Positions 1 to 8,656 of a stretch of DNA of 64,000 nt are shown here, piece by piece. The DNA lies in the NCBI RefSeq assembly GCF_017875465.1, contig NZ_JAGGMQ010000001.1:868001-932000 (forward strand), in the 5' to 3' direction. The position numbers were made by a program, and so were the translations under genes. Under the pieces are notes generated by a model. That model saw nothing but the letters and a program-made list of their open reading frames with translations. It was not told the DNA's origin and made no database searches. Position 1 is the stretch's first letter. Every line of letters begins with the position of its first letter. The DNA comes from Winslowiella toletana (GTDB lineage Bacteria; Pseudomonadota; Gammaproteobacteria; Enterobacterales; Enterobacteriaceae).

Positions 1-23
1 ATACGCGCATAACTTACTAGAAT

Positions 24-71
24 ACTCACCATCTAGTTACACATTCATCCCCTACCCCCTATATGTAGTGT
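24..71. promoter_or_regulatory. Paired NrdR boxes upstream of nrdA
   Basis: Bases 56-71 (CCCCTATATGTAGTGT) match the known NrdR consensus ACACWATATATWGTGT at 13 of 16 positions. Bases 24-39 match a second, weaker copy at about 10 of 16. The two start 32 bp apart, three helical turns, as expected for the paired boxes that the ATP/dATP-sensing repressor NrdR uses at ribonucleotide reductase promoters. The match is by eye; the downstream box is the convincing one. Confidence 0.7.
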
Positions 72-111
72 TTATCCACAGAGTTACTCACAATGAGATT
101 TCTGTGTATAA
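72..111. promoter_or_regulatory. Two DnaA boxes in the nrdA promoter
   Basis: TTATCCACA at 72-80 is a perfect DnaA box. TGTGTATAA at 103-111 is the reverse complement of TTATACACA, a second good box. DnaA boxes at the nrdAB promoter are established in E. coli, where DnaA ties dNTP supply to initiation. The boxes abut the downstream NrdR box and lie 36-75 bp before the nrdA start, so the two regulators probably compete or cooperate here. Confidence 0.75.
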
Positions 112-146
112 ACCGGGGATAATTTCACGGACAGGTAAAACGCGAC

Positions 147-2432
147 ATGAATCAGAGTCTGCTCGTCACTAAACGCGATGGCCGCACAGAACGTATTAAT
201 CTTGATAAAATCCACCGGGTTCTCGACTGGGCGGCGGAAGGCCTGCAAAACGTCTCTGTTTCTCAGGTTGAACTGCGTTCGCACATCCAGTTCTACGACG
301 GCATCAGAACGTCCGATATCCATGAAACGGTGATCAAGGCGGCTGCCGACCTGATCTCGCGCGATGCGCCTGACTACCAGTATATGGCCGCGCGCCTGGC
401 GATTTTCCATCTGCGTAAAAAAGCCTACGGCCAGTTTGAACCGCCAAAACTGCTCGATCAGGTCACGCGAATGATCGAGATGGGTAAATACGACAAACAT
501 CTGCTGGAAGACTACACGGAAGAAGAGTTCGGGCAGATGGACGGTTTTATCGACCACTGGCGTGATATGAACTTCTCCTATGCCGCAGTTAAGCAGCTGG
601 AAGGCAAATATCTGGTGCAGAACCGCGTCAGCGGTGAAATCTACGAGAGCGCGCAGTTCCTCTATATTCTGGTCGCCGCCTGCCTGTTCTCCGGCTATCC
701 GCGCGAAACCCGTCTGGATTACATTAAGCGTTTCTACGATGCGATCTCCACCTTTAAAATCTCGCTGCCAACGCCAATTATGTCCGGCGTGCGTACGCCG
801 ACCCGTCAGTTCAGCTCCTGCGTACTGATTGAGTGTGGCGACAGCCTCGATTCAATTAACGCCACCTCCAGCGCAATTGTGAAATACGTTTCGCAGCGCG
901 CCGGTATCGGCATCAACGCTGGCCGCATTCGTGCGCTGGGCAGCCCGATTCGTGGCGGCGAAGCGTTCCACACCGGTTGTATCCCGTTCTACAAACACTT
1001 CCAGACGGCAGTGAAATCCTGTTCGCAGGGCGGCGTGCGCGGTGGCGCGGCGACGCTGTTCTACCCGATGTGGCATCTGGAAGTTGAAAGCCTGCTGGTA
1101 CTGAAAAACAACCGTGGCGTGGAAGGCAACCGCGTACGTCATATGGACTACGGCGTGCAGATCAACAAGCTGATGTACACCCGTCTGCTGAAAGGTGGCG
1201 ATATCACCCTGTTCAGCCCGTCAGATGTGCCCGGCCTGTACGATGCCTTCTTTGCCGATCAGGATGAGTTTGAGCGTCTGTACACCAAATATGAGAACGA
1301 CGACAGCATCCGCAAACAGCGGGTTAAAGCGGTCGATCTGTTCTCGCTGATGATGCAGGAACGCGCTTCAACGGGTCGTATCTATATCCAGAACGTCGAT
1401 CACTGCAACACCCACAGCCCGTTCGATCCGGCTATCGCGCCAGTGCGCCAGTCCAACCTGTGCCTGGAAATCGCGCTGCCGACCAAACCGCTGCTGGATG
1501 TGAATGACGAAAACGGTGAGATTGCGCTCTGTACTCTGTCGGCGTTTAACCTCGGCGCGATTAACAGCCTCGACGATCTGGATGAGCTGGCAACGCTGGC
1601 GGTGCGCGCGCTTGACGCCCTGCTGGATTATCAGGACTACCCGATTCCGGCCGCGCAGCGCGGGGCGATGGGTCGTCGTACCCTGGGTATCGGCGTCATC
1701 AACTATGCCTACTACCTGGCGAAACACGGCGTACGTTACTCCGATGGCAGTGCCAACAACCTGACGCACAAAACCTTCGAAGCGATTCAGTTCTACCTGC
1801 TGAAAGCCTCGAACGAACTGGCGAAAGAGCAAGGCGCATGCCCGTGGTTCAATGAAACCACCTATGCGCAGGGCATCCTGCCAATCGACACTTACAAGAA
1901 AGATCTGGATGTTATCAGCAACGAGCCGCTGCATCTGGACTGGGAAGCGCTGCGTGAGGAGATTAAAACTCACGGCCTGCGTAACTCCACGCTCTCTGCG
2001 CTGATGCCGTCTGAGACCTCTTCGCAGATCTCAAACGCCACCAATGGTATCGAGCCACCACGCGGCCATATCAGCATCAAGGCGTCAAAAGACGGTATCC
2101 TGCGTCAGGTAGTGCCGGAGTATGAGCGTCTGAAAGACAACTATGAGTTGCTGTGGGATATGCCAAATAACGACGGTTATCTGCAACTGGTGGGTCTGAT
2201 GCAGAAGTTTATCGACCAGGCGATTTCGTCCAACACCAACTACGATCCAACGCGCTTCGCCAACGGTCGCGTACCGATGAAGCAGCTGCTGAAAGATCTG
2301 CTGACCGCCTATAAATTTGGCGTGAAAACCCTCTATTATCAGAACACCCGTGATGGCGCAGAAGATGCGCAGGACGATCTGGCACCGTCGATTCAGGATG
2401 ATGGCTGCGAAAGTGGCGCCTGTAAGATTTAA
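147..2432 (+). CDS. nrdA: Ribonucleoside-diphosphate reductase class Ia, alpha subunit
   Basis: Large catalytic subunit that reduces NDPs to dNDPs with NrdB. At 761 aa it has the same length as the E. coli protein. Residues about 5-95 form the ATP-cone that binds ATP/dATP for activity control. Visible catalytic residues, by E. coli numbering, are the C225 and C462 redox pair, C439 and E441 in the NLCLE motif, the radical-transfer tyrosines in TLYYQN, and the C-terminal swinging pair C754/C759 in GCESGACKI. The ATG at 147 gives the canonical N-terminus MNQSLLVTKRDG. It is first gene of nrdA-nrdB-yfaE, downstream of NrdR and DnaA boxes. Nothing looks disrupted. Confidence 0.98.
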   Translation: MNQSLLVTKRDGRTERINLDKIHRVLDWAAEGLQNVSVSQVELRSHIQFYDGIRTSDIHETVIKAAADLISRDAPDYQYMAARLAIFHLRKKAYGQFEPPKLLDQVTRMIEMGKYDKHLLEDYTEEEFGQMDGFIDHWRDMNFSYAAVKQLEGKYLVQNRVSGEIYESAQFLYILVAACLFSGYPRETRLDYIKRFYDAISTFKISLPTPIMSGVRTPTRQFSSCVLIECGDSLDSINATSSAIVKYVSQRAGIGINAGRIRALGSPIRGGEAFHTGCIPFYKHFQTAVKSCSQGGVRGGAATLFYPMWHLEVESLLVLKNNRGVEGNRVRHMDYGVQINKLMYTRLLKGGDITLFSPSDVPGLYDAFFADQDEFERLYTKYENDDSIRKQRVKAVDLFSLMMQERASTGRIYIQNVDHCNTHSPFDPAIAPVRQSNLCLEIALPTKPLLDVNDENGEIALCTLSAFNLGAINSLDDLDELATLAVRALDALLDYQDYPIPAAQRGAMGRRTLGIGVINYAYYLAKHGVRYSDGSANNLTHKTFEAIQFYLLKASNELAKEQGACPWFNETTYAQGILPIDTYKKDLDVISNEPLHLDWEALREEIKTHGLRNSTLSALMPSETSSQISNATNGIEPPRGHISIKASKDGILRQVVPEYERLKDNYELLWDMPNNDGYLQLVGLMQKFIDQAISSNTNYDPTRFANGRVPMKQLLKDLLTAYKFGVKTLYYQNTRDGAEDAQDDLAPSIQDDGCESGACKI

Positions 2433-2461
2433 TTCGCGACGGCTTGCTGTTCCGTAATCCC

Positions 2462-2488
2462 TGATGGCCGGGCACTCCCCGGCCATCA
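2462..2488 (+). other. Strong hairpin between nrdA and nrdB
   Basis: TGATGGCCGGG (2462-2472) and CCCGGCCATCA (2478-2488) form a perfect 11-bp stem with a 5-nt loop, 30 bases after the nrdA stop and 23 bases before the nrdB start. No U-run follows, so it is not a standard intrinsic terminator. It may act as an mRNA stability or partial-attenuation element setting the NrdA:NrdB ratio; that role is inference. Confidence 0.6.
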
Positions 2489-2511
2489 CATTAGCTAACT
2501 GGATTTACACC

Positions 2512-3642
2512 ATGGCTTACACCACTTTTTCGCAGAACAAAAACAACCAGCTGAAAGAACCAATGTTCTTCGGTCAGCCGGTTAACGTGGCACGTTTTGA
2601 CCAGCAGAAATATGACATTTTTGAAAAGCTGATTGAAAAACAGCTCTCCTTCTTCTGGCGCCCGGAAGAAGTTGACGTCTCACGCGACCGCATTGATTAT
2701 CAGGCGCTGCCGGACCATGAGAAGCATATCTTTATCAGCAACCTGAAGTATCAGACGCTGCTCGACTCGATTCAGGGCCGTAGCCCTAACGTCGCGCTGC
2801 TGCCGCTGATCTCGATCCCGGAGCTGGAAACCTGGGTAGAAACCTGGGCGTTTTCCGAGACCATTCACTCGCGCTCATACACCCATATTATCCGCAATAT
2901 CGTTAACGATCCGGCGCTGGTGTTTGACGATATCGTCACCAACGAGCAGATCCTGTCGCGCGCCAAAGATATCTCAGGTTACTACGACGATCTGATTGAG
3001 ATGACCAGCTACTGGCATCTGCTGGGCGAAGGCACCCACCAGGTTAACGGTAAAACCGTTACCGTCAGTCTGCGCGAGCTGAAAAAGCAGCTGTATATCT
3101 GCCTGATGAGCGTTAATGCGCTGGAAGCGATCCGCTTCTATGTCAGCTTCGCCTGTTCATTCGCTTTTGCCGAGCGCGAGCTGATGGAAGGCAACGCCAA
3201 AATCATCAAACTGATCGCCCGTGACGAAGCGCTGCATCTGACCGGCACGCAGCATATGCTGAACCTGCTGCGCAGCGGTGAAGACGATCCTGAAATGGCG
3301 GAGATTGCCCGCGAATGTCGCCAGGAGTGTTACGACCTGTTTGTGCTGGCGGCGCAGCAGGAGAAAGAGTGGGCGGAATATCTGTTCCGTGACGGCTCAA
3401 TGATCGGTCTGAACAAAGATATTCTGTGGCAGTACATTGAGTACATCACCAATATCCGTATGAATGCGGTTGGCCTCGATCTGCCATTCCAGACGCGTTC
3501 TAACCCGATTCCATGGATCAACTCCTGGCTGGTGTCGGATAACGTGCAGGTGGCGCCGCAGGAAGTGGAAGTCAGCTCCTACCTTGTCGGCCAGATTGAC
3601 TCCGAAGTCAACGGCGACGATTTCAGCGATTTCCAGCTGTAA
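2512..3642 (+). CDS. nrdB: Ribonucleoside-diphosphate reductase class Ia, beta subunit
   Basis: Small subunit carrying the diiron-tyrosyl radical cofactor that starts catalysis in NrdA. The ATG at 2512 gives [17 protein letters not shown], matching the E. coli N-terminus, and 376 aa. A longer in-frame reading from 2464 runs through the intergenic hairpin and is rejected. Iron ligands and the radical tyrosine lie in the [11 protein letters not shown] segment (E115, H118 and Y122 by E. coli numbering without Met), with further ligands in the [12 protein letters not shown] segment. The C-terminal tail that docks into NrdA is present. It is followed after 3 bases by yfaE. Confidence 0.98.
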   Translation: MAYTTFSQNKNNQLKEPMFFGQPVNVARFDQQKYDIFEKLIEKQLSFFWRPEEVDVSRDRIDYQALPDHEKHIFISNLKYQTLLDSIQGRSPNVALLPLISIPELETWVETWAFSETIHSRSYTHIIRNIVNDPALVFDDIVTNEQILSRAKDISGYYDDLIEMTSYWHLLGEGTHQVNGKTVTVSLRELKKQLYICLMSVNALEAIRFYVSFACSFAFAERELMEGNAKIIKLIARDEALHLTGTQHMLNLLRSGEDDPEMAEIARECRQECYDLFVLAAQQEKEWAEYLFRDGSMIGLNKDILWQYIEYITNIRMNAVGLDLPFQTRSNPIPWINSWLVSDNVQVAPQEVEVSSYLVGQIDSEVNGDDFSDFQL

Positions 3643-3645
3643 GCC

Positions 3646-3906
3646 ATGAGCGCGTTGACCATTACCCTGCGCACTTCCGGTGCGCAGCTGCAATGCGATG
3701 AAGACTATCCGTCACTGCTGGTCGCGCTGGAAGCCAATAAAACGTACCTTGAATATCAGTGTCGGGAAGGTTTTTGTGGTTCCTGTCGGGTGCGCCTGCT
3801 GAAAGGCGAAGTCTGCTATGCGGCAAAGCCGATTGCATTTGTGCAGGAGGGCGAGATCCTGCCCTGCTGCTGCAAGGCGAAAGGCGATATTGAGCTTGAG
3901 ATTTAA
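3646..3906 (+). CDS. yfaE: 2Fe-2S ferredoxin-like protein maintaining the NrdB cofactor
   Basis: An 86-aa plant-type ferredoxin. Cysteines C39, C44 and C47 make the C-x4-C-x2-C part of the 2Fe-2S site in the motif CREGFCGSC, and a CCC run at 74-76 supplies the fourth ligand. In E. coli YfaE delivers electrons to NrdB to rebuild the diferric-tyrosyl radical. The start lies 3 bases after the nrdB stop, so the three genes are surely cotranscribed and probably translationally coupled. The length is close to the E. coli protein (84 aa). Confidence 0.95.
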   Translation: MSALTITLRTSGAQLQCDEDYPSLLVALEANKTYLEYQCREGFCGSCRVRLLKGEVCYAAKPIAFVQEGEILPCCCKAKGDIELEI

Positions 3907-3920
3907 CCGTTGCGTGGCAG

Positions 3921-4032
3921 GCGGCGAGAACGCCGCCGCTACAAAAGATCACCGTTTCCTGTAGGGGCGGCGTTCTCGCCGCCCGTGTCGATGGTTTGCA
4001 TTCTGCGTGATGACGGCGTTCTCGCCGCCCGC
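3921..4032. repeat. Cluster of three REP-like palindromes
   Basis: Three copies of one palindromic core lie between the convergent ends of yfaE and yfaY: GCGGCGAGAACGCCGCC (inverted) from 3921, GGCGGCGTTCTCGCCGCCC at 3966-3984 preceded by GTAGG, and ACGGCGTTCTCGCCGCCC near 4014-4031. Copies one and two face each other, like a REP pair or BIME. The same core recurs at 12991, 33713, 52815 and 53470. It could end both transcripts or stabilise their 3' ends. Confidence 0.85.
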
Positions 4033-4042
4033 ACCCCATCCC

Positions 4043-5239
4043 CTAAACCTTAATCGTCTCCAGCACATCAATCCAGCCATGGCCGGTCGTCACCGCTTCA
4101 CCTTTCAGCCAGCGACGCAGCATATTCATCGCCATCATCGCCACCACTTCCTGACGGGTTTTCAGACCGTGACGGCTGACATTAAACTTCACCAGTTGCG
4201 CAAAAGTGCCGTCCGGCGTATGCAGCGCAAAGCCCAGCAGATCGTCATGATAACCGCCGACCACCAGTGCCAGCGATGAGCCATTGCTCTGCGCCAGCCC
4301 CTTGCTGCGAGCGGCGATAGCCTGCAATGACTCCGGTTGCGACGGCAGAACGTTGCCAGCCGCTAACGTCACCGCGGCGGAGGCCAGCTGCCACTGCAGC
4401 AAACCGGCGGTAAACTGCTCACTGACGCTTAACGTCAGCTGTTTCTCATTCAGGGTCCGCGCCAGCAGCGCTGGCAAACCTTCGGTGCCTTCAAAAATAG
4501 TGCAGTCCGCTACCATCGTCCGCACCTGCTGCCAGGCCTGCTCCATCGCCGCGCGCTGCGCCGCCGGACCGGTCAGTTTCAGTTCGATAATCGGCATTGA
4601 AGAGCGATAGCCCAGCACCGAGCCTTCCGGCATGGTTAACACATCCAGTTCGGCCGCCAGATCGCTTTCGCCACGGCCAAACGTGGTCAGACGTAAACAG
4701 ATCGGCGGTTCAGGCAAGGTATAGCGCTGCTTCAGTCGCGGCAGGATCTGCTGCTCGACCATCACTTTAAATTCTGACGGCACGCCGGGGGTAAAGAAGA
4801 TCCAGCAGCGGTTAAGCTGAATGGCAAAACCACAGGCGGTCCCCACCGGATTATCGATCAGTTCAGCACCAGCCGGAATCTCCGCCTGCTTGCGGTTACT
4901 CGGCGCCATTGGCTTACCGCGACCGGCAAAGAAGGCTTCCATCTTCTCCAGCCACGCCTGATGAATCTCCAGCTCCACGCCCAGTGCGGTAGCCGCCGCC
5001 AGGGCGCTCAGATCGTCGCTGGTTGGCCCGAGGCCGCCATTAACAATCAGCACATCGGCAATCCGGCTGCGTTCGGTCAGGGCGTTAACCAGCGCCTGCA
5101 AACTGTCGCCAACCGTCGATCGCCCGGTCATCGGCAAACTATGCTGGAACAGCATATCCGCCAGCCAGGCGGCGTTGGTATCAACAATCTGTCCGTGCAG
5201 CACTTCATCGCCAGTTGAGAGCATTTCCACTCTTATCAC
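4043..5239 (-). CDS. yfaY: CinA-family protein YfaY
   Basis: A 398-aa CinA-family protein. The N-terminal MoCF/CinA domain (about 1-170) shows TGDEVLHGQIVDTN and NGGLGPTSDD, the molybdopterin-binding-type fold. The C-terminal part (about 245-398) resembles the CinA/PncC NMN-deamidase domain but is divergent, as in E. coli YfaY, which is thought to lack that activity. The start is GTG at 5239 preceded by GGAG with 6 nt spacing, and gives MIRVEMLSTGDEV like the E. coli start. It lies 59 bp downstream of the sugar kinase on the same strand with no clear terminator between, so read-through is possible. Confidence 0.9.
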   Translation of the reverse strand: MIRVEMLSTGDEVLHGQIVDTNAAWLADMLFQHSLPMTGRSTVGDSLQALVNALTERSRIADVLIVNGGLGPTSDDLSALAAATALGVELEIHQAWLEKMEAFFAGRGKPMAPSNRKQAEIPAGAELIDNPVGTACGFAIQLNRCWIFFTPGVPSEFKVMVEQQILPRLKQRYTLPEPPICLRLTTFGRGESDLAAELDVLTMPEGSVLGYRSSMPIIELKLTGPAAQRAAMEQAWQQVRTMVADCTIFEGTEGLPALLARTLNEKQLTLSVSEQFTAGLLQWQLASAAVTLAAGNVLPSQPESLQAIAARSKGLAQSNGSSLALVVGGYHDDLLGFALHTPDGTFAQLVKFNVSRHGLKTRQEVVAMMAMNMLRRWLKGEAVTTGHGWIDVLETIKV

Positions 5240-5298
5240 TGTATTCTCCAGTCAGGTTCGCAAGCAGTGATTTAGCCTGGCCGGATCTGACAATGGCG

Positions 5299-6801
5299 TC
5301 AACAGTTAAAAGAGCCATCCGGCTGATAACGACAACGCGCCACCGCCGCTAACCAGCCCTGATAGTTTTGCTGCATCAAGTGCACCTGCGATTCGCGCGG
5401 ATAAATTGTCGAGCCACCCTGTAATGCGCTTAGTTCGCTGCTTGCGCGCCACCAGCCCAGTTCACGTCCGGCTAGCACCGCGGCGCCCAGCGCTGAAACT
5501 TCCGCTGTTGGCGCTTTAATTAACGGACGTTGCAGCAGATCGGCCTGAAACTGCATCAGCCAGCTATTTTCCGTAGCGCTGCCGTCGACACACAACTGCG
5601 CCAGCGGCTGGTCACTGGTCTTTTCCATAGCGAAAAACACATCGGCAATCTGAAATGCCACCGACTCCAGCGCCACCCGCGCCAGCACCTCCGGCGTGGC
5701 GGCATCGGTCAGGCCGCAGATCAGCCCGCGCGCCTGCAGATCCCACCAGGGCGCCCCCAGCCCTGACAGCGCCGGAACAAAGTAAATGCCCTGATTGCTG
5801 TCGCTGCGCTGCGCCATCTCCGTCAGCCGCTGCGGATCGTTCACCCCCAGCATCCGTGACAGCCAGGCGGCGCCGGAGCCGGTATGGGTAATATTACCTT
5901 CAAAAGCGTAGCGTAGCTGACCATCATGCCAGGCCAGCGTAGTGCTTAAGCCGCCATCACCGATCACCGCCTGCGGCATCGACATCATCAGCGATGAACC
6001 GGTGCCATAGGTAGCTTTAATCACTTCGCCACGGGCAGTGCGCTGCGCGTAAAGCGCGGCATGCGAATCGCCAATCAGCGCCAGAATCGGCGTACCGACC
6101 GCCAGCCCGGCAATATCCTGTCGCTGCACCGTGCCATGGTGCGCCGCCGAGGGCTGCACTTGCGGCAACGCCTGGTGCGGCACCTTAAACAGCCCGAGCA
6201 GGCTGTCATCCCACTGCGCCTGGTGGATATTAAACAACTGGGTGCGCGCTGCATTGGCGTAATCGGTGACAAACTGCTGCCCGGCGGTCAGCTGCCAGCA
6301 TAGCCAGCTATCAACCGTGCCGATGCACAGCTCACCTGCCGCCGCACGCTGATAACCATCATGGAGCGCCGCCAGCATGCCGGTCACCTTGGCGGCGGGA
6401 AACATCGGGTCCACCGCCAGCCCGGTCAGCGAGGAGATCAGCGGCTGCTGCCCGCTCTGCTGTAATTCACGACACAGCGCTTCCGAGCGGCGATCCTGCC
6501 AACTGACCAGCGGCGTCAGCGGCTGGCCGTCGCGGCGCTGCCAGATCATAATCGACTCACGCTGATTGCTGATTGCCACCGCCGCCACCGTTGCGCCGTC
6601 ACACTGCGCCAGACAGTCGCCGATCGCCTGACGCACCGCCTGCCAGATCGCCAGCGGATCCTGCTCCGCCAGACCTGGCTGCGGATGGAAAATCTGCAAC
6701 GGCTGGCTGGCGCGCGCCACGACCCGGCCATCACCATCGACGGCAATGGCTTTAGCATTAGTGGTACCTTCATCGATTGCCAGAATTAGCGGGCCGCACA
6801 T
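5299..6801 (-). CDS. FGGY-family carbohydrate kinase
   Basis: ATP-dependent sugar kinase of the FGGY family (xylulose, glycerol and apulose kinases), about 500 aa. The N-terminal phosphate loop is DEGTTNAKAIAVD (about residues 10-22), and the probable catalytic Asp is D245 in IGDSHAA. The GLSALGAPWW-like segment and DGSATENSWLMQFQAD fit FGGY signature regions. I chose ATG 6801 because GGGAGAA lies 5-7 bases upstream inside the end of the previous gene; the longer reading from 6819 has no such site. It is the last gene of the operon after the split transketolase. Substrate is not readable from sequence; apulose is one family-based possibility. Confidence 0.88.
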   Translation of the reverse strand: MCGPLILAIDEGTTNAKAIAVDGDGRVVARASQPLQIFHPQPGLAEQDPLAIWQAVRQAIGDCLAQCDGATVAAVAISNQRESIMIWQRRDGQPLTPLVSWQDRRSEALCRELQQSGQQPLISSLTGLAVDPMFPAAKVTGMLAALHDGYQRAAAGELCIGTVDSWLCWQLTAGQQFVTDYANAARTQLFNIHQAQWDDSLLGLFKVPHQALPQVQPSAAHHGTVQRQDIAGLAVGTPILALIGDSHAALYAQRTARGEVIKATYGTGSSLMMSMPQAVIGDGGLSTTLAWHDGQLRYAFEGNITHTGSGAAWLSRMLGVNDPQRLTEMAQRSDSNQGIYFVPALSGLGAPWWDLQARGLICGLTDAATPEVLARVALESVAFQIADVFFAMEKTSDQPLAQLCVDGSATENSWLMQFQADLLQRPLIKAPTAEVSALGAAVLAGRELGWWRASSELSALQGGSTIYPRESQVHLMQQNYQGWLAAVARCRYQPDGSFNC

Positions 6802-6803
6802 GA

Positions 6804-7748
6804 TTATTCTCCCTGGCACACCTGCACGGCGCTGTTGACCACACCGGCAGCATCAATGCCGTGACGCGCGCGGGTTGAAGCGCGATCGCCGGCAATAGCG
6901 TATTCACCATCGGCGATCCCCAGCCGTTTCAGTCTGGCGCCACAACCGCCCTCCGCCAGCACTTCCGCCACCAGGCTGCCGACGCCGCCGTTAACGTTAT
7001 GTTCTTCAACGGTGATGACATATGCATACTGATTTAACAGCTTGCGCAGCGCCTGGGTATCACAAGGTCTGATCGATGCGATACTGATCACAGCTGCCGA
7101 GATCCCCTGCTGTTCCAGCGTCGCTGCGGCGTCGACAATCTCATGCACCGTCGAGCCCATCGCCACCAGCGCGATATCCTGGCCACTGCGCAACTGATCA
7201 ATATGGCCGGGGACAAAGCGGTAGCTGTCATCGTGCAGTTCCGGCAGCGCCTTACCGTCGAGGCGGATATAGACCGGGCCAACATGCTCCAGTGCATAGT
7301 CAATAATCTGGCGGCACTCCAGCGGGCTGGAAGGGGCATAGATTTCGATATTGCCGAAGCCACGCATCACCGCAATATCGTCGATACTGTGATGGGTGCT
7401 GGCCAGCGGGCCATAGCTGGCGCCGGCATTCAGACCGAACAGCTTAACGTTGGTGTTGTTGTAGCAAATATCGACTTTCACCTGCTCGTTCGCGCGTGAG
7501 ATCAAAAACGGTGCGGCATTGCAGGTCACCGCCACTTTACCGCCAATCGCCAGCCCCGCTGCTGCGCCCACCAGCGTCTGCTCGGCGATGCCGACATTGA
7601 CCAGCCGTCCGGGAAACTGCTTAATAAATGGTGAGATTTTGGCGGTTGAGGTCGAATCGGCCACCACCGGCACCAGATCAACCCCGCGCTCTACCGCATC
7701 GATAAAAGCCTGTACCATTACGTCGGCCAGATGTGCTGAATTACTCAT
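6804..7748 (-). CDS. Transketolase-like subunit, C-terminal (Pyr plus C domains)
   Basis: A 314-aa protein equal to the C-terminal half of transketolase. The pyrimidine-binding domain contains the catalytic-type glutamate in VNVGIAEQ (about residue 57), and the C-terminal domain follows from about residue 190. Together with the overlapping upstream gene it should make one thiamine-diphosphate enzyme that moves two-carbon ketol units. It starts at 7748 with GGAG 7 nt upstream and overlaps the partner by 8 bp, implying coupled translation at 1:1. Family members of this split type act in dedicated sugar pathways rather than the housekeeping pentose phosphate route, which uses single-chain TktA/TktB. 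Confidence 0.93.
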   Translation of the reverse strand: MSNSAHLADVMVQAFIDAVERGVDLVPVVADSTSTAKISPFIKQFPGRLVNVGIAEQTLVGAAAGLAIGGKVAVTCNAAPFLISRANEQVKVDICYNNTNVKLFGLNAGASYGPLASTHHSIDDIAVMRGFGNIEIYAPSSPLECRQIIDYALEHVGPVYIRLDGKALPELHDDSYRFVPGHIDQLRSGQDIALVAMGSTVHEIVDAAATLEQQGISAAVISIASIRPCDTQALRKLLNQYAYVITVEEHNVNGGVGSLVAEVLAEGGCGARLKRLGIADGEYAIAGDRASTRARHGIDAAGVVNSAVQVCQGE

Positions 7749-8571
7749 CTTTCAACTCCTCCATCGCCTGCTCAATCTCGTCGCCTTTTGGCACCCGGTG
7801 ATGCCACTCGGGCTTACTCTGAATAAACGAGATGCCAAAGCCTTTTTCGGTATGGGCAATCACCACATTCGGCTTGCCGTTGGCGGGCAGATTTTCCAGC
7901 GTTTCCACCACCGCACGCATATCGTTGCCGGCGCATTCAGTAACGTTCATGCCAAATGCCCGCCACTTCTCATCCAGCGGATCGGTATTCAGAATGTCGC
8001 TGGTCGCGCCCGCCAGTTGCAGTTTGTTTTTGTCATTAATAATCGTCAGATTATCGAGGCCGTAATGGGCCGCCACTAACGCCGCTTCCCAGTTACTGCC
8101 TTCCGCCAGCTCGCCGTCGCCGGTGACGACAAACACCCGCCGCTTGCTGTTATCTTTCTTCGCCGCCAGCGCAATGCCGACGGCCACCGGCAGGCCGTGC
8201 CCGAGCGCACCGGTATTCAGTTCAATGCCCGGGGTTTTATGTTTCACCGGATGGCCCGGCAGATGGGAATCGGCGTGCTGATAGGTCGGCAGCCAGCTTT
8301 CCGGGAAATACCCCGCTTCTGCCAGCACACAGTAGTAGCCGCCCACCGCATGCCCTTTTGACTGGATATAGATATCGCGCGTCGCATCCTCCGTCCGTTC
8401 CGGTGCGCAATCAAGCAGACGGAAGTAGAGCGCGGTGAGAATTTCCACCTGCGACAGATCGGCGCCGGTATGCCCGCCCGCCGGGCTGTTGGCATTCAGC
8501 ATGATGATGCGACGGCGAACAGCCCGCGCTTTCTTTTCCAGCTGTTCCACAGAGAGTCTGAACGGATTCAT
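7741..8571 (-). CDS. Transketolase-like subunit, N-terminal (ThDP-binding PP domain)
   Basis: A 276-aa protein equal to the N-terminal half of transketolase. The thiamine-diphosphate/metal motif starts at VVTGDGELAEGS and continues to IINDKNKL, the classic GDG...N pattern. LNTGALGHGLPVAVG and GHTGADLSQVEI are typical active-site segments. The start ATG at 8571 has GAGG 5 nt upstream. It is preceded by an 85-bp gap holding the same AT-rich palindrome as the operon's main control region, which hints at separate regulation of the enzyme half of the operon. Pairs with the overlapping downstream subunit. Confidence 0.93.
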   Translation of the reverse strand: MNPFRLSVEQLEKKARAVRRRIIMLNANSPAGGHTGADLSQVEILTALYFRLLDCAPERTEDATRDIYIQSKGHAVGGYYCVLAEAGYFPESWLPTYQHADSHLPGHPVKHKTPGIELNTGALGHGLPVAVGIALAAKKDNSKRRVFVVTGDGELAEGSNWEAALVAAHYGLDNLTIINDKNKLQLAGATSDILNTDPLDEKWRAFGMNVTECAGNDMRAVVETLENLPANGKPNVVIAHTEKGFGISFIQSKPEWHHRVPKGDEIEQAMEELKDE

Positions 8572-8590
8572 AGCAACCTCTTTGAATTTA

Positions 8591-8622
8591 AAATCAATTA
8601 CGAATATATATTCAGTTGATTT
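8591..8622. promoter_or_regulatory. Putative internal operator (nested AT-rich palindrome)
   Basis: GAATATATATTC at 8602-8613 is a perfect 12-bp palindrome, nested in outer arms AAATCAA (8591-8597) and TTGATTT (8616-8622). The identical 12-mer occurs at 12871-12882 next to the operon's first gene. It lies between the permease and transketolase-N genes. I infer a second binding site for the adjacent SorC-type regulator; no direct evidence exists. Confidence 0.55.
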
Positions 8623-8656
8623 AAAAAAATTTGGGTAAAAAAATTAAACTAAACCG

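Noticed and set aside
1..146. AT-rich segment with two DnaA boxes as a replication origin
   Set aside because: Only two boxes, no 13-mer array, and DnaA boxes before nrdA are known from E. coli regulation.
3921..4032. Three regularly spaced repeats as a mini CRISPR array
   Set aside because: The copies are palindromic, of differing length and in both orientations, the units recur singly elsewhere, and no cas gene is present. REP-like is the better reading.
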